Below the pieces are notes generated by a model that had not been told where the DNA came from, did no database searches, and saw only the letters and a list, made by a program, of their open reading frames with translations. Made by a program: the position numbers and the translations under genes. 11,638 nucleotides of DNA from Candidatus Saccharimonadota bacterium. Lineage in GTDB: Bacteria; Patescibacteriota; Saccharimonadia; Saccharimonadales; Saccharimonadaceae. Positions 1 through 6,958 of the stretch are shown piece by piece. Location: assembly GCA_002861585.1 (NCBI GenBank), contig PJQJ01000006.1:53337-64974 (forward strand), given 5' to 3'. Within the stretch, counting starts at the first letter, position 1, and each line of letters opens with the position of its first letter.

Positions 1-26
1 ACTGGTAAAAAGCACTTCTTTCGCAT

Positions 27-40
27 TATTCTTATAGGTA
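27..40 (+). promoter_or_regulatory. Possible -10 box for a leaderless start at 41
   Basis: TATTCT at 27-32 matches the TATAAT consensus at 4 of 6 positions and ends 8 bases before the ATG at 41. No good -35 box or ribosome binding site is visible. It is included mainly because the same spacing recurs at other genes in the window. Confidence 0.3.
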
Positions 41-667
41 ATGCAGCAAGGAGAAACATTTAAACTAAGCCGGGTGATCCTCACGTCACTACTGGCGGCA
101 CTCATTGTCATACCCCTCGTCTTGGCCTACAAATATAAAGAAATTTTGGCAGTCGTCCTGAGTGACAAAACCGAAACAGAGCAGCTAATAGCAGAGGCGG
201 TATCGCCTGTTGCTGATCGTAAAGTCTATATTAGCTGTGAGCCGATTAGTCAAAGTGGCAACTCCGATACAACTCTTACAAGGGGCGAGACGCCGTTTAT
301 TGGCAGGTGGGCAACACCAGTCATCCTGCTTACCGAGGAAACATGTTTAAGTATTGATACTTTCAGTAACCTCACATCAAAAACAGATGCAACGACAGAA
401 CAGTTACAAGCACTTATTACCATCTCGCATGAGGCCTTTCATACAACTGGAGTAATTCAAGAGGATGTGGCTGAATGTTACGCAGTACAGCGAATAAGCG
501 ACATTTCTAGAAAATTAGGTGCAACCATTGAGGAAGCCGAACAGGTTCAGGACCGAGCTGTTTCCCTGCAAAGAAGAACTGCATCAGATGAATACATTAC
601 AAGTGAATGTCGTGATAATGGTCCATACGATTTAGATCCAGCAAGAGCTGGTAGCTTTCCCTACTAA
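41..667 (+). CDS. Membrane-anchored protein with HExxH zinc-peptidase-like motif
   Basis: The 208-residue product has one hydrophobic segment at about residues 11-30, followed by a polar domain that should lie outside the membrane. Residues 130-134 read HEAFH, a match to the zinc-binding HExxH motif, and the stretch right after it (GVIQEDVAECYAVQ) supplies acidic residues E141 and E145 as possible third ligands. Cysteines at 66, 102, 146 and 190 could form disulfides. A catalytic zinc peptidase role is therefore possible but not proven; the family is not one I can name. The ATG at 41 lacks a clear ribosome binding site. A TATTCT box at 27-32 sits 8 bases before it, which fits the leaderless pattern seen at other genes here. 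It converges on the minus-strand gene ending at 681, with only 13 bases between the stops. Confidence 0.75.
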   Translation: MQQGETFKLSRVILTSLLAALIVIPLVLAYKYKEILAVVLSDKTETEQLIAEAVSPVADRKVYISCEPISQSGNSDTTLTRGETPFIGRWATPVILLTEETCLSIDTFSNLTSKTDATTEQLQALITISHEAFHTTGVIQEDVAECYAVQRISDISRKLGATIEEAEQVQDRAVSLQRRTASDEYITSECRDNGPYDLDPARAGSFPY

Positions 668-680
668 CGCACCTGCTCCA

Positions 681-1391
681 TTACGAAACCTTATTCTCAA
701 GAAAGTCTCTGACTACCTTGATAAGCTGCTTTTTGTCGTCACCAGCCAACCCAAAATAAGGCTTTATGGCTGAAGCAAGCGTCGGAGAGAACCCAGTCAT
801 TGGATCATCACCACGATGCGACGGCTCCAATACTACAATGTCACTAACTGACGTTCCCGAGTAGAAGGTTTCACTCGGCATGATATGCCATTGTTGGTCC
901 CTTGGGATCAAACCCTGTTCGCGTACTACCAGCTGATTTAACAGACACCGCGGGGCATGACTAGCGACTGAAATCTGCACCACCTCCGTTACTGTCTGCT
1001 CATTAAAATAGGATGCAGCATGAGTTACCTCATCAAGCGTATTGGTAATCACTTCCTTGGCCTCAAGACTATTTAGCCGCTGCAAAAACAGGTCGTACTG
1101 TTGGGGTTCTACATCTTCCAATTGCTTACGTAAACGAGGAAACTCTTGTAGTCGTGATACGTTATCTATAAGAAATCTTCTTGTGTAAGCACCTTCAGTG
1201 AGGCCATCCCTTCGTGACGGTCCGCTATAGATAACCGACACGACTTCAGTCTCAGCAGGAATAGCAAGCAGTGTTTTTGCAAAAAGCGGAAGCGGGCCTA
1301 ACCGATCCTCCTTAGGATCACCCCAGACAAACTCTTCCCATCCAGGGGCTTCTAAGTGATACACGTGCAGTAAGATTCCTACTTTAGCCAT
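681..1391 (-). CDS. DUF218/YdcF-like protein (tentative)
   Basis: A soluble protein of 236 residues with no signal peptide or membrane segment. Its plan resembles the DUF218 (SanA/ElyC/YdcF) fold: a small strand followed by SGPSRRDG in the first half, then ITNTLDEVTHAASYF, then a strand leading to SVASHAPRCLL. In DUF218 proteins the comparable elements are a GG-type turn, an NT.E.A helix and a strand followed by SxxHxxR. The match is by eye and partial, so the family call is tentative and no substrate is proposed. It starts 9 bases after the stop of the acidic protein gene at 1401-1862, so the two are probably co-transcribed. No ribosome binding site is evident. Confidence 0.7.
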   Translation of the reverse strand: MAKVGILLHVYHLEAPGWEEFVWGDPKEDRLGPLPLFAKTLLAIPAETEVVSVIYSGPSRRDGLTEGAYTRRFLIDNVSRLQEFPRLRKQLEDVEPQQYDLFLQRLNSLEAKEVITNTLDEVTHAASYFNEQTVTEVVQISVASHAPRCLLNQLVVREQGLIPRDQQWHIMPSETFYSGTSVSDIVVLEPSHRGDDPMTGFSPTLASAIKPYFGLAGDDKKQLIKVVRDFLENKVS

Positions 1392-1400
1392 ACATTTGCA

Positions 1401-1862
1401 TCAGACTTGCTGTCCTTCGTTGCCTTCAATTTCATCAATAGTAGCTTGCAATACCGTTACTACGTCTTTGAAGTCCTTCTGCGCATAGTCCATTTGCTCG
1501 GCAAACTCTAAAACGTCATCGAGATCATCAAGATAATCGCCGTACCAGCCAATATCCCGTTTCAGTAGTGCAACTGCCGTCCAAAAACCTAATAGGGCCT
1601 TTTTGTAGTCTTCTCCGCCATTTTGATCGCCAATTTTATCAACAATCTTCGTACCAATGCGCTGATATTCGGCGATAACGGTCTTTGCAGCTTCGGCATT
1701 ACGCGCCTCATACGCCTCCTGCAACTGTTGCTTCAACCCTGCTAACTCCGGCGTTTCTTCAAACCCTAATTCTGCTGGCAGCGAATCTATGCTTCGCTCA
1801 TGCAGCTCTTCTGGTGATTGTAATGCAGGTGTCGTCTCGGTCGTAGGATCTTGCTTTTCCAT
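1401..1862 (-). CDS. Small acidic, helical protein of unknown function
   Basis: The 153-residue product is strongly acidic and rich in Glu, Gln, Ala and Leu. It is predicted to be mostly helical from about residue 38 onward (ETPELAGLKQQLQEAYEARN and beyond), with a disordered Thr/Pro/Glu-rich N-terminus. It has no cysteine, signal peptide or membrane segment, and I do not recognise a family. Its own promoter is plausible: TATAAT at 1870-1875 lies 7 bases before the ATG, inside the 22-base gap after the DUF4389 gene. The downstream DUF218-like gene follows after 9 bases, so the two likely form a transcription unit. Confidence 0.7.
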   Translation of the reverse strand: MEKQDPTTETTPALQSPEELHERSIDSLPAELGFEETPELAGLKQQLQEAYEARNAEAAKTVIAEYQRIGTKIVDKIGDQNGGEDYKKALLGFWTAVALLKRDIGWYGDYLDDLDDVLEFAEQMDYAQKDFKDVVTVLQATIDEIEGNEGQQV

Positions 1863-1875
1863 AGATATAATTATA
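1863..1875 (-). promoter_or_regulatory. TATAAT box 7 bases before the start of the acidic protein gene
   Basis: On the minus strand the sequence reads TATAAT (1875-1870), then TATATCT, then ATG. The consensus -10 match is perfect, and the 7-base spacing would put transcription start at or next to the start codon. No Shine-Dalgarno sequence fits in between, and the -35 region is poor. Confidence 0.5.
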
Positions 1876-1884
1876 AGGATTATA

Positions 1885-2529
1885 TTATTTAAGACTAAAC
1901 GGTGGGTACTTATCTGTTACTAGCAAAAGGGCATATGCCTGAACCCTCAGTCCCCATCTACCTACTCCAACGACGAAATCAAAAAGATTTTTAGGATAAT
2001 TACCTGTAAAGAGTATGGCAAACCAAGCAATAACAGTCGCAAGTATGGCAGCAATAGCTAGCACCATCAGTACAACGTAATGCGGCAATGCCAGTAACCA
2101 TTTTACTAGCGGTAACCAACGGTTAAGGTCTTTCTTAACATTTGGATAAACAAGATCCAATCGTACAGATTGCTTATCTTCGGTTGAAGGATATTTATCA
2201 GTCAATAAAAACAGGTAGGCGGCCACTCGTGCTGAAAAGCGCTGCAACTCAAGGTTGAAATCAAACCACCAGCGTGGGTAACGTTGCCTAAAAAGAATCA
2301 TCAGTGCTGTCACAGCAAAAAGACCAACAATAATACCGCCTTCATCCTCAAACTCACTCTTATCATTGAATAGACTGGCAAGGCTTTCGAAGCTAGACAT
2401 AGTAAGAAGTGTCAGGATTACTAGGATTGGTATTGTTAAGAAGATTCGAAAGAATGTCGTCAGTCGTGACTGTTCTTTAGGATAATCGATATCGAAGCTA
2501 GCGGGGTATGATTTTGACTTTATAATCAC
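1885..2529 (-). CDS. DUF4389 domain membrane protein
   Basis: A 214-residue integral membrane protein. The N-terminal SYPASFDIDYPKEQSRLTTF followed by FRIFLTIP is the hallmark of DUF4389. A second related block follows at about residues 110-214: VRLDLVYPNVKKDLNRWLPL, then ALPHYVVL, later GVGRWGLRVQAYALLLVTDKYPPF. The repeat RW..R..AY..LLTDKYP occurs twice (about residues 86-115 and 190-211). At least four hydrophobic segments are visible. The function of DUF4389 is unknown. The start codon is GTG at 2527-2529, with AAAGGA about 10 bases upstream on the coding strand; the nearby upstream ATG is out of frame. The acidic protein gene follows 22 bases downstream but seems to have its own -10 box. 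Confidence 0.85.
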   Translation of the reverse strand: MIIKSKSYPASFDIDYPKEQSRLTTFFRIFLTIPILVILTLLTMSSFESLASLFNDKSEFEDEGGIIVGLFAVTALMILFRQRYPRWWFDFNLELQRFSARVAAYLFLLTDKYPSTEDKQSVRLDLVYPNVKKDLNRWLPLVKWLLALPHYVVLMVLAIAAILATVIAWFAILFTGNYPKNLFDFVVGVGRWGLRVQAYALLLVTDKYPPFSLK

Positions 2530-2688
2530 GGCACATTCGTCCTTTGTTGTTAATAACTGCTATAACCGTAGCTCTTTAGGAGAGACTTGGCAATACTACT
2601 TGCTAAAACGTAAAAGTAACTATAGCTAGTTGATAACACATATCTGAAGCAAACTCTTGTTTATGCACTTACTTTTTCATCTGTTACC

Positions 2689-3267
2689 CTAATTATTTAG
2701 CTTAGGTGCTTCCACTAATCTTTTGATAAGTATTGGACCAATAATGAAGTATCCTAGTGCAGTAATTAAGCCTGGAAAATAACCGTTATTTATAACCGCA
2801 AAAATGACATGCGCAATTGCATTACCGCATACTCCATACACTGCAAAAAACCAAACAGGGAGCATAAAAATTTTATGTCGTCCTATCAGTCCAAAAACTG
2901 CGCCTAGTATAAAAAAGAAATACGCAACCATATTGAACAATACAAAGGTCTCTATAGGATAAGCTGGTGAACCATCAACGATATCCGGAAATTGAGCATT
3001 AAAGCCAGTAATATATTCCTCGGCGAAATGAAGCAACTGCCACGCAACCGCAAATAAATACACAGGAAGTACACATTGATAATTATGACCCCTACGCCAA
3101 CTGATCAGCCAAAAACCTAAAAAAGCGATCGGTATAGCCGGTAAAAACGTCACTATAAGCGATAGACCTGAAGACTTGGTCAGTATCAACGCCCCGAAGG
3201 CAGTAGCCAAAAACGCACCAACAAGGGGAAACGATTTGTCTATGTTTATGTTTTCTTTTTTGTTCAT
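2689..3267 (-). CDS. HXXEE domain integral membrane protein
   Basis: This 192-residue protein has about five or six hydrophobic segments. The defining motif is HFAEE at residues 80-84 inside QLLHFAEEYITGF, which matches the HXXEE family, where the His and the two Glu sit next to a membrane helix. The motif suggests a metal- or proton-related site, but the function of the family is not established. A basic N-terminus (MNKKENINIDK) points to the inside. A compact promoter, TGCTATAGT, ends 6 bases before the ATG. The 159 bases downstream, before the DUF4389 start, hold no gene and no convincing terminator. Confidence 0.85.
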   Translation of the reverse strand: MNKKENINIDKSFPLVGAFLATAFGALILTKSSGLSLIVTFLPAIPIAFLGFWLISWRRGHNYQCVLPVYLFAVAWQLLHFAEEYITGFNAQFPDIVDGSPAYPIETFVLFNMVAYFFFILGAVFGLIGRHKIFMLPVWFFAVYGVCGNAIAHVIFAVINNGYFPGLITALGYFIIGPILIKRLVEAPKLNN

Positions 3268-3290
3268 TTTTTAACTATAGCAAAAAGCAC
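3268..3290 (-). promoter_or_regulatory. Extended -10 promoter of the HXXEE gene, leaderless spacing
   Basis: The minus strand reads GTGCTTTTTGCTATAGT (3290-3274), then TAAAAA, then ATG. TATAGT is a 5 of 6 match to the -10 consensus and is preceded by TGC, an extended -10. Only 6 bases separate it from the start codon. The CTTTTTG block is shared with the two neighbouring genes upstream. Confidence 0.55.
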
Positions 3291-3332
3291 TTAGACAAGG
3301 AGGATTTTAGACCGGGGGTTCAGTGCTATAAA

Positions 3333-3779
3333 TTACTTTTCCTGCATCTGTTGCCAGAGACGATATTTTTCAAGCCATGGCTCTAGTTCTCTTTTTGTTT
3401 TTGTCTCAGCATCTTCTTTAGCCTTCTCTATAAGAGAGTCAATAGCTTCAATTAAACGATCAATCCTTACGACTATTTCTGGTTCTAAATCTATTAGCTT
3501 TTGCTTGGTTGCAAAGATATACATTGTTTCCGTTGAAAACAGATTTTTTCGAGCGTAGCTCCAATCGTATTCACTTGCACTAGCTTCGGTATTCCCTAAT
3601 GCTTGAGCAACATAAAACAGACTGTCATTTGCCGAATTCCGAAGTTTATTTGCACTGGCCCACTCTTCTTCAGGATAATTAACAGTTAATTCGTCCACTT
3701 TGCCATACATGTATTCCGTAAGTGCGAGTGTCTCTTTCCACAGAGGATCTTCGCGAAGTTTTTTCGGTACTGCTTTCAT
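3333..3779 (-). CDS. Four-helix-bundle protein (S23/IVP-like)
   Basis: A 148-residue soluble, helical protein. The opening DPLWKETLALTEYMYGKVDE and the later YPEEEWASANKLRNSANDSL resemble the four-helix-bundle family first described from proteins encoded in 23S rRNA intervening sequences, in which a YP turn is followed by a helix with conserved basic and Asn/Ser residues. C-terminal helices contain IVVRIDRLIEAIDSLIEKAK and many charged residues. The family forms oligomeric bundles; the role is unknown. It is a stand-alone gene in its own frame with a compact promoter of its own, 68 bases from the kinase-like gene upstream. It is not inside an rRNA here. Confidence 0.75.
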   Translation of the reverse strand: MKAVPKKLREDPLWKETLALTEYMYGKVDELTVNYPEEEWASANKLRNSANDSLFYVAQALGNTEASASEYDWSYARKNLFSTETMYIFATKQKLIDLEPEIVVRIDRLIEAIDSLIEKAKEDAETKTKRELEPWLEKYRLWQQMQEK

Positions 3780-3801
3780 GATTCAAGTGTAGCAAAAAGA
3801 G
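3780..3801 (-). promoter_or_regulatory. Extended -10 promoter of the four-helix-bundle gene
   Basis: The minus strand reads CTCTTTTTGCTACACT (3801-3786), then TGAATC, then ATG. TACACT matches the -10 consensus at 4 of 6 positions and is preceded by TGC. The CTCTTTTTG part is identical to that of the kinase-like gene, and the 6-base distance to ATG leaves no room for a ribosome binding site. Confidence 0.5.
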
Positions 3802-3818
3802 TCTCAATAGGTCTCTTT
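3794..3818 (-). terminator. Weak intrinsic terminator after the kinase-like gene
   Basis: On the minus strand AAAGAG (3818-3813) can pair with CTCTTT (3801-3796) across an 11-base loop and is followed directly by further T residues. It lies about 30 bases past the stop of the kinase-like gene. The stem is only 6 pairs and A/T-rich, so strength is doubtful. Its T tract runs straight into the promoter of the next gene. Confidence 0.4.
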
Positions 3819-3847
3819 GACTAGAAGTTCGGTATAATCTAGTGGCT

Positions 3848-4387
3848 CTAAATACTTATAATTTTTCTAATCTTACTTATCGTAGAGCCCACTTTGTCAT
3901 TTGTGGTATCTATCTTAATGAAAGAGTCCCATTTATCATTTGTGAAGTAGCTGTAGTGCTGACGAACCATACTTTCGCCCATAGATAAATGCTCGCCTCG
4001 ATTCTTATCTCTGGAAATAACGGTTTCTATACCAGGCAGCAGCAGTATGCGATAGGTTATAGGAGTACGATTTTCGATACTACATAATAATTCATTCGTA
4101 ACATGTCCATGGATGATTACTCTGTAACCAGCATTCAAAAAATGATCAGCCAAAGCTCCAATTGTATCGCCGGCTATATCCCACTTGTTAAACGATAGTA
4201 CATCCTCCCCATTAGATGTCATTTTATGCTGGAAGCCCTCTACTATCATGTAGTTGATATGCTCAATATCTATATCAACGCACTTTCCCAGTTCTTTTGC
4301 CAAGTTTCGAGCAGTAGTGCTTTTTCCGGCTCCAGCTGGTCCAGTAAAGACAAGAACTAACCTGTCATCTTGCAAATCATTATTCAT
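3848..4387 (-). CDS. P-loop NTPase / kinase-like protein
   Basis: The 179-residue product opens with a strand and a Walker A loop, GPAGAGKST at residues 16-24, followed by a helix, as in small-molecule kinases (gluconate kinase, chloramphenicol phosphotransferase, AAA_33-type). DIDIEHINYM at about 38-47 is the likely substrate-side acidic strand, YRVIIHGHV (about 88-96) the second strand, and RDKNRGEHLSMGESMVRQHY (about 126-145) looks like a lid with arginines. This supports transfer of a phosphate from ATP to a small molecule or nucleic acid, but the substrate cannot be read. It is transcribed alone from a promoter overlapping the terminator of the decayed gene upstream. Confidence 0.8.
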   Translation of the reverse strand: MNNDLQDDRLVLVFTGPAGAGKSTTARNLAKELGKCVDIDIEHINYMIVEGFQHKMTSNGEDVLSFNKWDIAGDTIGALADHFLNAGYRVIIHGHVTNELLCSIENRTPITYRILLLPGIETVISRDKNRGEHLSMGESMVRQHYSYFTNDKWDSFIKIDTTNDKVGSTISKIRKIISI

Positions 4388-4410
4388 AGATGCAATAGTA
4401 TCAAAAAGAG
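4388..4410 (-). promoter_or_regulatory. Promoter of the kinase-like gene, overlapping a terminator T tract
   Basis: The minus strand reads CTCTTTTTGATACTAT (4410-4395), then TGCATCT, then ATG. TACTAT is a 4 of 6 match to -10 with TGA just before it (extended -10). The T run is at the same time the tail of the terminator at 4401-4427, and the TGA is the stop codon of the broken gene upstream. Confidence 0.45.
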
Positions 4411-4427
4411 GTCGTTCTGACCTCTTT
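4401..4427 (-). terminator. Intrinsic terminator between the broken gene and the kinase-like gene
   Basis: AAAGAGGTC (4405-4413) and GACCTCTTT (4419-4427) are perfect inverted arms around a 5-base loop. On the minus strand the stem is followed by TTTTT and then GA, a standard intrinsic terminator tail. On the plus strand the tail is poor. It would stop transcripts coming from the mer-type operon or the broken gene. Confidence 0.7.
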
Positions 4428-4663
4428 AGTTAAAAGAGCTCTTGCGGCACTTTGATCTGGCAGGTAATTTAATGTGATCCAGCTCTCAGGATCATTTCGA
4501 TTTGCGGTATAGACTTCATATACTCTGGCCTACCTTCTTCCTCTGGAACTTCTGTATCATTTTCCTCAAGGCCAATCCCCCTAATGGACACACTTAGAAC
4601 CCAAGATATAGAATATGAAGCTAATTTATCATGGAGCTTAGAAGATATTTTGCTTAAACCAGC
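4401..4663 (-). pseudogene. Frameshifted remnant of a small minus-strand gene
   Basis: Two minus-strand reading frames give protein-like text that joins by a shift. The frame ending at 4469 reads SWVLSVSIRGIGLEENDTEV, then PEEEGRPEYM, and runs into a stop soon after. The other frame, ending at 4401, reads VYEVYTANRNDPESWITLNY, then LPDQSAARALLTKEVRTTSF and a stop located at the intrinsic terminator. The two overlap near 4510-4529, where a single frameshift would fuse them. No ATG opens the first part, and a stop at about 4664-4666 closes it upstream. This is best read as a decayed gene of unrecognised family. The alternative is a 42-residue and a 40-65-residue small gene, which I think less likely. 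Confidence 0.45.
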
Positions 4664-4921
4664 TTAACTATACAAAACTTTACAAATTTCAATACCCTTA
4701 CAGATTAGTTAACACAAAATGTAAAGCAGAAATAGAATGATACAAAATTACACGTTTTTAGATACCTACAAGGAGTTAACTATCGAATTTGTGAAAATTC
4801 TACGTGTAGCGCTAACATCATTAACAATTCGATATATTGGTTCTCTTTCAGATTGTAAAGCTTTCAATCTGTCGTATTTTGTCGGGTTTATAAGATGTTT
4901 GAATAGATCAGCCAAATCAAC
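4664..4921. other. Intergenic stretch downstream of the mer-type operon
   Basis: No convincing gene is seen in these 258 bases, which with the broken gene make up the 534-base gap before the last mer-type gene. The stretch is A/T-rich. It contains a perfect 7-base inverted repeat, CAGATTG (4849-4855) and CAATCTG (4865-4871), around a 9-base loop that is itself partly palindromic. That hairpin has no T tract on the minus strand, so it is at best a weak end signal for the operon. A 109-codon plus-strand reading frame crosses here but looks like a shadow of the opposite gene. Confidence 0.4.
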
Positions 4922-5527
4922 TTATAAGGCTTTGGGAGTTAACAGACCCGACGACACTATGCGCCTGGCTATTCCTTTGATTGACCATACTATTAGGACA
5001 ATTCCTAATATATTCGCTGCCGTTACTATAAGTTGCGTAGCAGCAAACCGCTCAGCACTAAAATAAGCACCCGAACCAGCTATAGCAGTAACAAGAGGAG
5101 CCACTATAGAAGTACCGCAAGCCACACAGTTCGAACCTATAATTACCACTAAAGCTCCGCTGTTACTTTTAACAAATCCTAAACGCTGACTGCCAACCTG
5201 CCAAAGAAACACAAGCAACGTAAGATTAATTGCTAGCAATACAGAAAAAATAAACCTTGAAAGATTGATTGGATTGTTAATAGTAAAAAAGTTAATATAG
5301 GCATCAAATATAAAATCTAATTTATCTGCTAGCGTAAGAACGGGCGAGGTTAAGATAAATGCCAGCAAATTTATGTTTACTAGCCATAGCAAAACACTAA
5401 TAGTAATAAACCAAAGCAGTAGAAAACTTAGGAAGTAGCGTCGCTGCTTTAGAATTTGTTTGGTGGTGTAGTATGATTTCATAGCTTTGCGGCAAACATT
5501 GCCAAATTTATAAAGAAGTTGCGTCAT
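4922..5527 (-). CDS. Membrane protein with intramembrane CVAC pair, last gene of the mer-type operon
   Basis: This 201-residue protein has hydrophobic segments at about 31-60, 91-112, 124-156 and 163-187. The third carries GSNCVACGTS, with Cys134 and Cys137 inside or at the edge of the membrane. A cysteine pair within a helix is how known Hg(II) transporters (MerT, MerC, MerF, MerE) take up metal, though those usually have CC or CPC. I do not recognise a named family. The pair resembles the CPAC pair in the 149-residue neighbour. It follows merA by 25 bases on the same strand, so it is likely co-transcribed and could be a metal or thiol transporter. The start is uncertain: ATG at 5527 has only a weak GGGGC upstream, and Met16 is an alternative. 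Confidence 0.7.
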   Translation of the reverse strand: MTQLLYKFGNVCRKAMKSYYTTKQILKQRRYFLSFLLLWFITISVLLWLVNINLLAFILTSPVLTLADKLDFIFDAYINFFTINNPINLSRFIFSVLLAINLTLLVFLWQVGSQRLGFVKSNSGALVVIIGSNCVACGTSIVAPLVTAIAGSGAYFSAERFAATQLIVTAANILGIVLIVWSIKGIARRIVSSGLLTPKAL

Positions 5528-5552
5528 AACATTATAGCCCCGTTTTGCCCCA

Positions 5553-6956
5553 TTAGGTACAGCAGCTCATCTTACTCACATCCTTAGTAAACGATATGGC
5601 AGCTATTTTTATAGCCTCAGACATAGTCGGGAATACAGGTAAGGTATCAATAATGTCATCAATTGTGTTCTTATTGCGGATATGAACCATTGCCTGAGCT
5701 ATTAAGTCGGCAGCATTTGGTGCCAAAATATGAACACCCATTACGACTCTTGTCTCAGGATGTATCGCCATACGTATGACTCCTTCCGTTCTGCCAGTAA
5801 TCAAAGCCTTTGATACTTTGTCCATTTCAACCGTTCGGCAAGCACAAGCATTAAACTCAGCCATCTGCTCTTCTTCGGTATAGCCTACCGAGCCGATAGC
5901 AGGATCAGTGAACACGGCCCAGGGAACAGCTTTATAATCAACGATTTTACTTGTACCCTTAAATGCATTATCTACTGCAATAGTGCCTTCTTTACCAGCT
6001 GTCGTTTCCAGCCTTAGCGGCAGGTTCGTTACGTCTCCAACTGCATAGATATTCGGTTGCGACGTTTGTAGCGTTTTAGATGTGACTACGGCTTGCTTAT
6101 CATCTACCTCTACGCCAACCTCACTTAGGCCGAGGGCAGCAGTATTAGGAGTTTTGCCAGCAGCTAGCAAAATCTCATCTACCACGACAGTCTGCTCACC
6201 ATCATTGGTGTTATATGAGATTACCTTTTTACCTTCTTCAACCACCACTTTTGTTACCTTAGCACCCTTAACAATTGCAATACCCTCGGCAGTCAATGAC
6301 TGCTCTAGCCTGTCTGTTAATTCGGTCTCAACCCTAGGCATGATACTCTTGGCTCTTTGCAAAATAGTGACCTTGCTACCAAACCTGCTGTAAATTTGCC
6401 CCAACTCTAGACCAATAGGGCCAGCACCAATAACAGCCAGTGCTTCAGGCAGTTCTCTTAGCTTTAAGGCTTCGATATGCGTCAGATAGCCAGCTTCTTG
6501 CAGTCCCTTTATCTGAGGCACTGTAGCTTTTGAACCTGTGGCAATAATGAACTTCTCTGCTTCAATTATCTTACCGTTCACCTCGATAGTTCGGTCTGTA
6601 GTAAAACGAGCTAAGCCTTCTACTAAGGTAACGTTACCCAAGCCCTGCAATACCTGCTCATATTTTTCTCGACGTAACTCCTCGACTAAAGCAATTTCAT
6701 CCCTTACTGCGGTAGCAAAATCCGCTCTATCCAGAGATAAATCAACCCCTGAGACTTTATACCGTGACGGCTGACTGATTTTCTCTGCTGCGTGTAGGAG
6801 AGCCTTAGAAGGCACGCAACCTACATTTAGACACGTACCCCCCAATGGTAAGCCTTCATTTATCATGACCGTCTTTATCCCAAGCTCATCTGCACGGATG
6901 GCCGCCGCAAACGCACCGGCACCACCTCCGACAATACCTAAATCATATTTCTCCAT
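5553..6956 (-). CDS. merA: Mercuric reductase, MerA type without HMA domain
   Basis: Reduces Hg(II) to volatile Hg(0) in the cytoplasm using NAD(P)H and FAD. The 467 residues are full length for the catalytic core of a two-dinucleotide-binding disulfide oxidoreductase. An FAD loop GGGAGAFAA is at about 10-18, the redox pair GGTCLNVGCVPSK has Cys42 and Cys47, the NAD(P)H loop GAGPIGLELG is at 177-186, and the second FAD motif IYAVGD is at 303-308. The C-terminus ends FTKDVSKMSCCT; the vicinal Cys465-Cys466 is diagnostic for MerA over lipoamide dehydrogenase. The N-terminal metal-binding HMA domain is absent. A ribosome site AAGGA lies 8 bases before ATG. Odd points: CAC at 371-373, Phe442 where Tn501 MerA has Tyr, and Glu (LRLETTAG) near the other active-site Tyr position. 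Those comparisons are from memory. Confidence 0.93.
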   Translation of the reverse strand: MEKYDLGIVGGGAGAFAAAIRADELGIKTVMINEGLPLGGTCLNVGCVPSKALLHAAEKISQPSRYKVSGVDLSLDRADFATAVRDEIALVEELRREKYEQVLQGLGNVTLVEGLARFTTDRTIEVNGKIIEAEKFIIATGSKATVPQIKGLQEAGYLTHIEALKLRELPEALAVIGAGPIGLELGQIYSRFGSKVTILQRAKSIMPRVETELTDRLEQSLTAEGIAIVKGAKVTKVVVEEGKKVISYNTNDGEQTVVVDEILLAAGKTPNTAALGLSEVGVEVDDKQAVVTSKTLQTSQPNIYAVGDVTNLPLRLETTAGKEGTIAVDNAFKGTSKIVDYKAVPWAVFTDPAIGSVGYTEEEQMAEFNACACRTVEMDKVSKALITGRTEGVIRMAIHPETRVVMGVHILAPNAADLIAQAMVHIRNKNTIDDIIDTLPVFPTMSEAIKIAAISFTKDVSKMSCCT

Positions 6957-6958
6957 AA

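Noticed and set aside
3333..3779. Intervening sequence inside 23S rRNA, suggested by the four-helix-bundle protein
   Set aside because: The flanking sequence is protein-coding and shows no rRNA; stand-alone copies of this family are common.
3833..3838. Perfect TATAAT on the plus strand
   Set aside because: No plus-strand gene follows; it lies near the stop of a minus-strand gene in A/T-rich sequence.
4737..5066. A 109-codon plus-strand reading frame
   Set aside because: Its second half is antisense to the CVAC membrane protein gene, its first half shows no protein-like pattern or ribosome site, and it matches no family I know.
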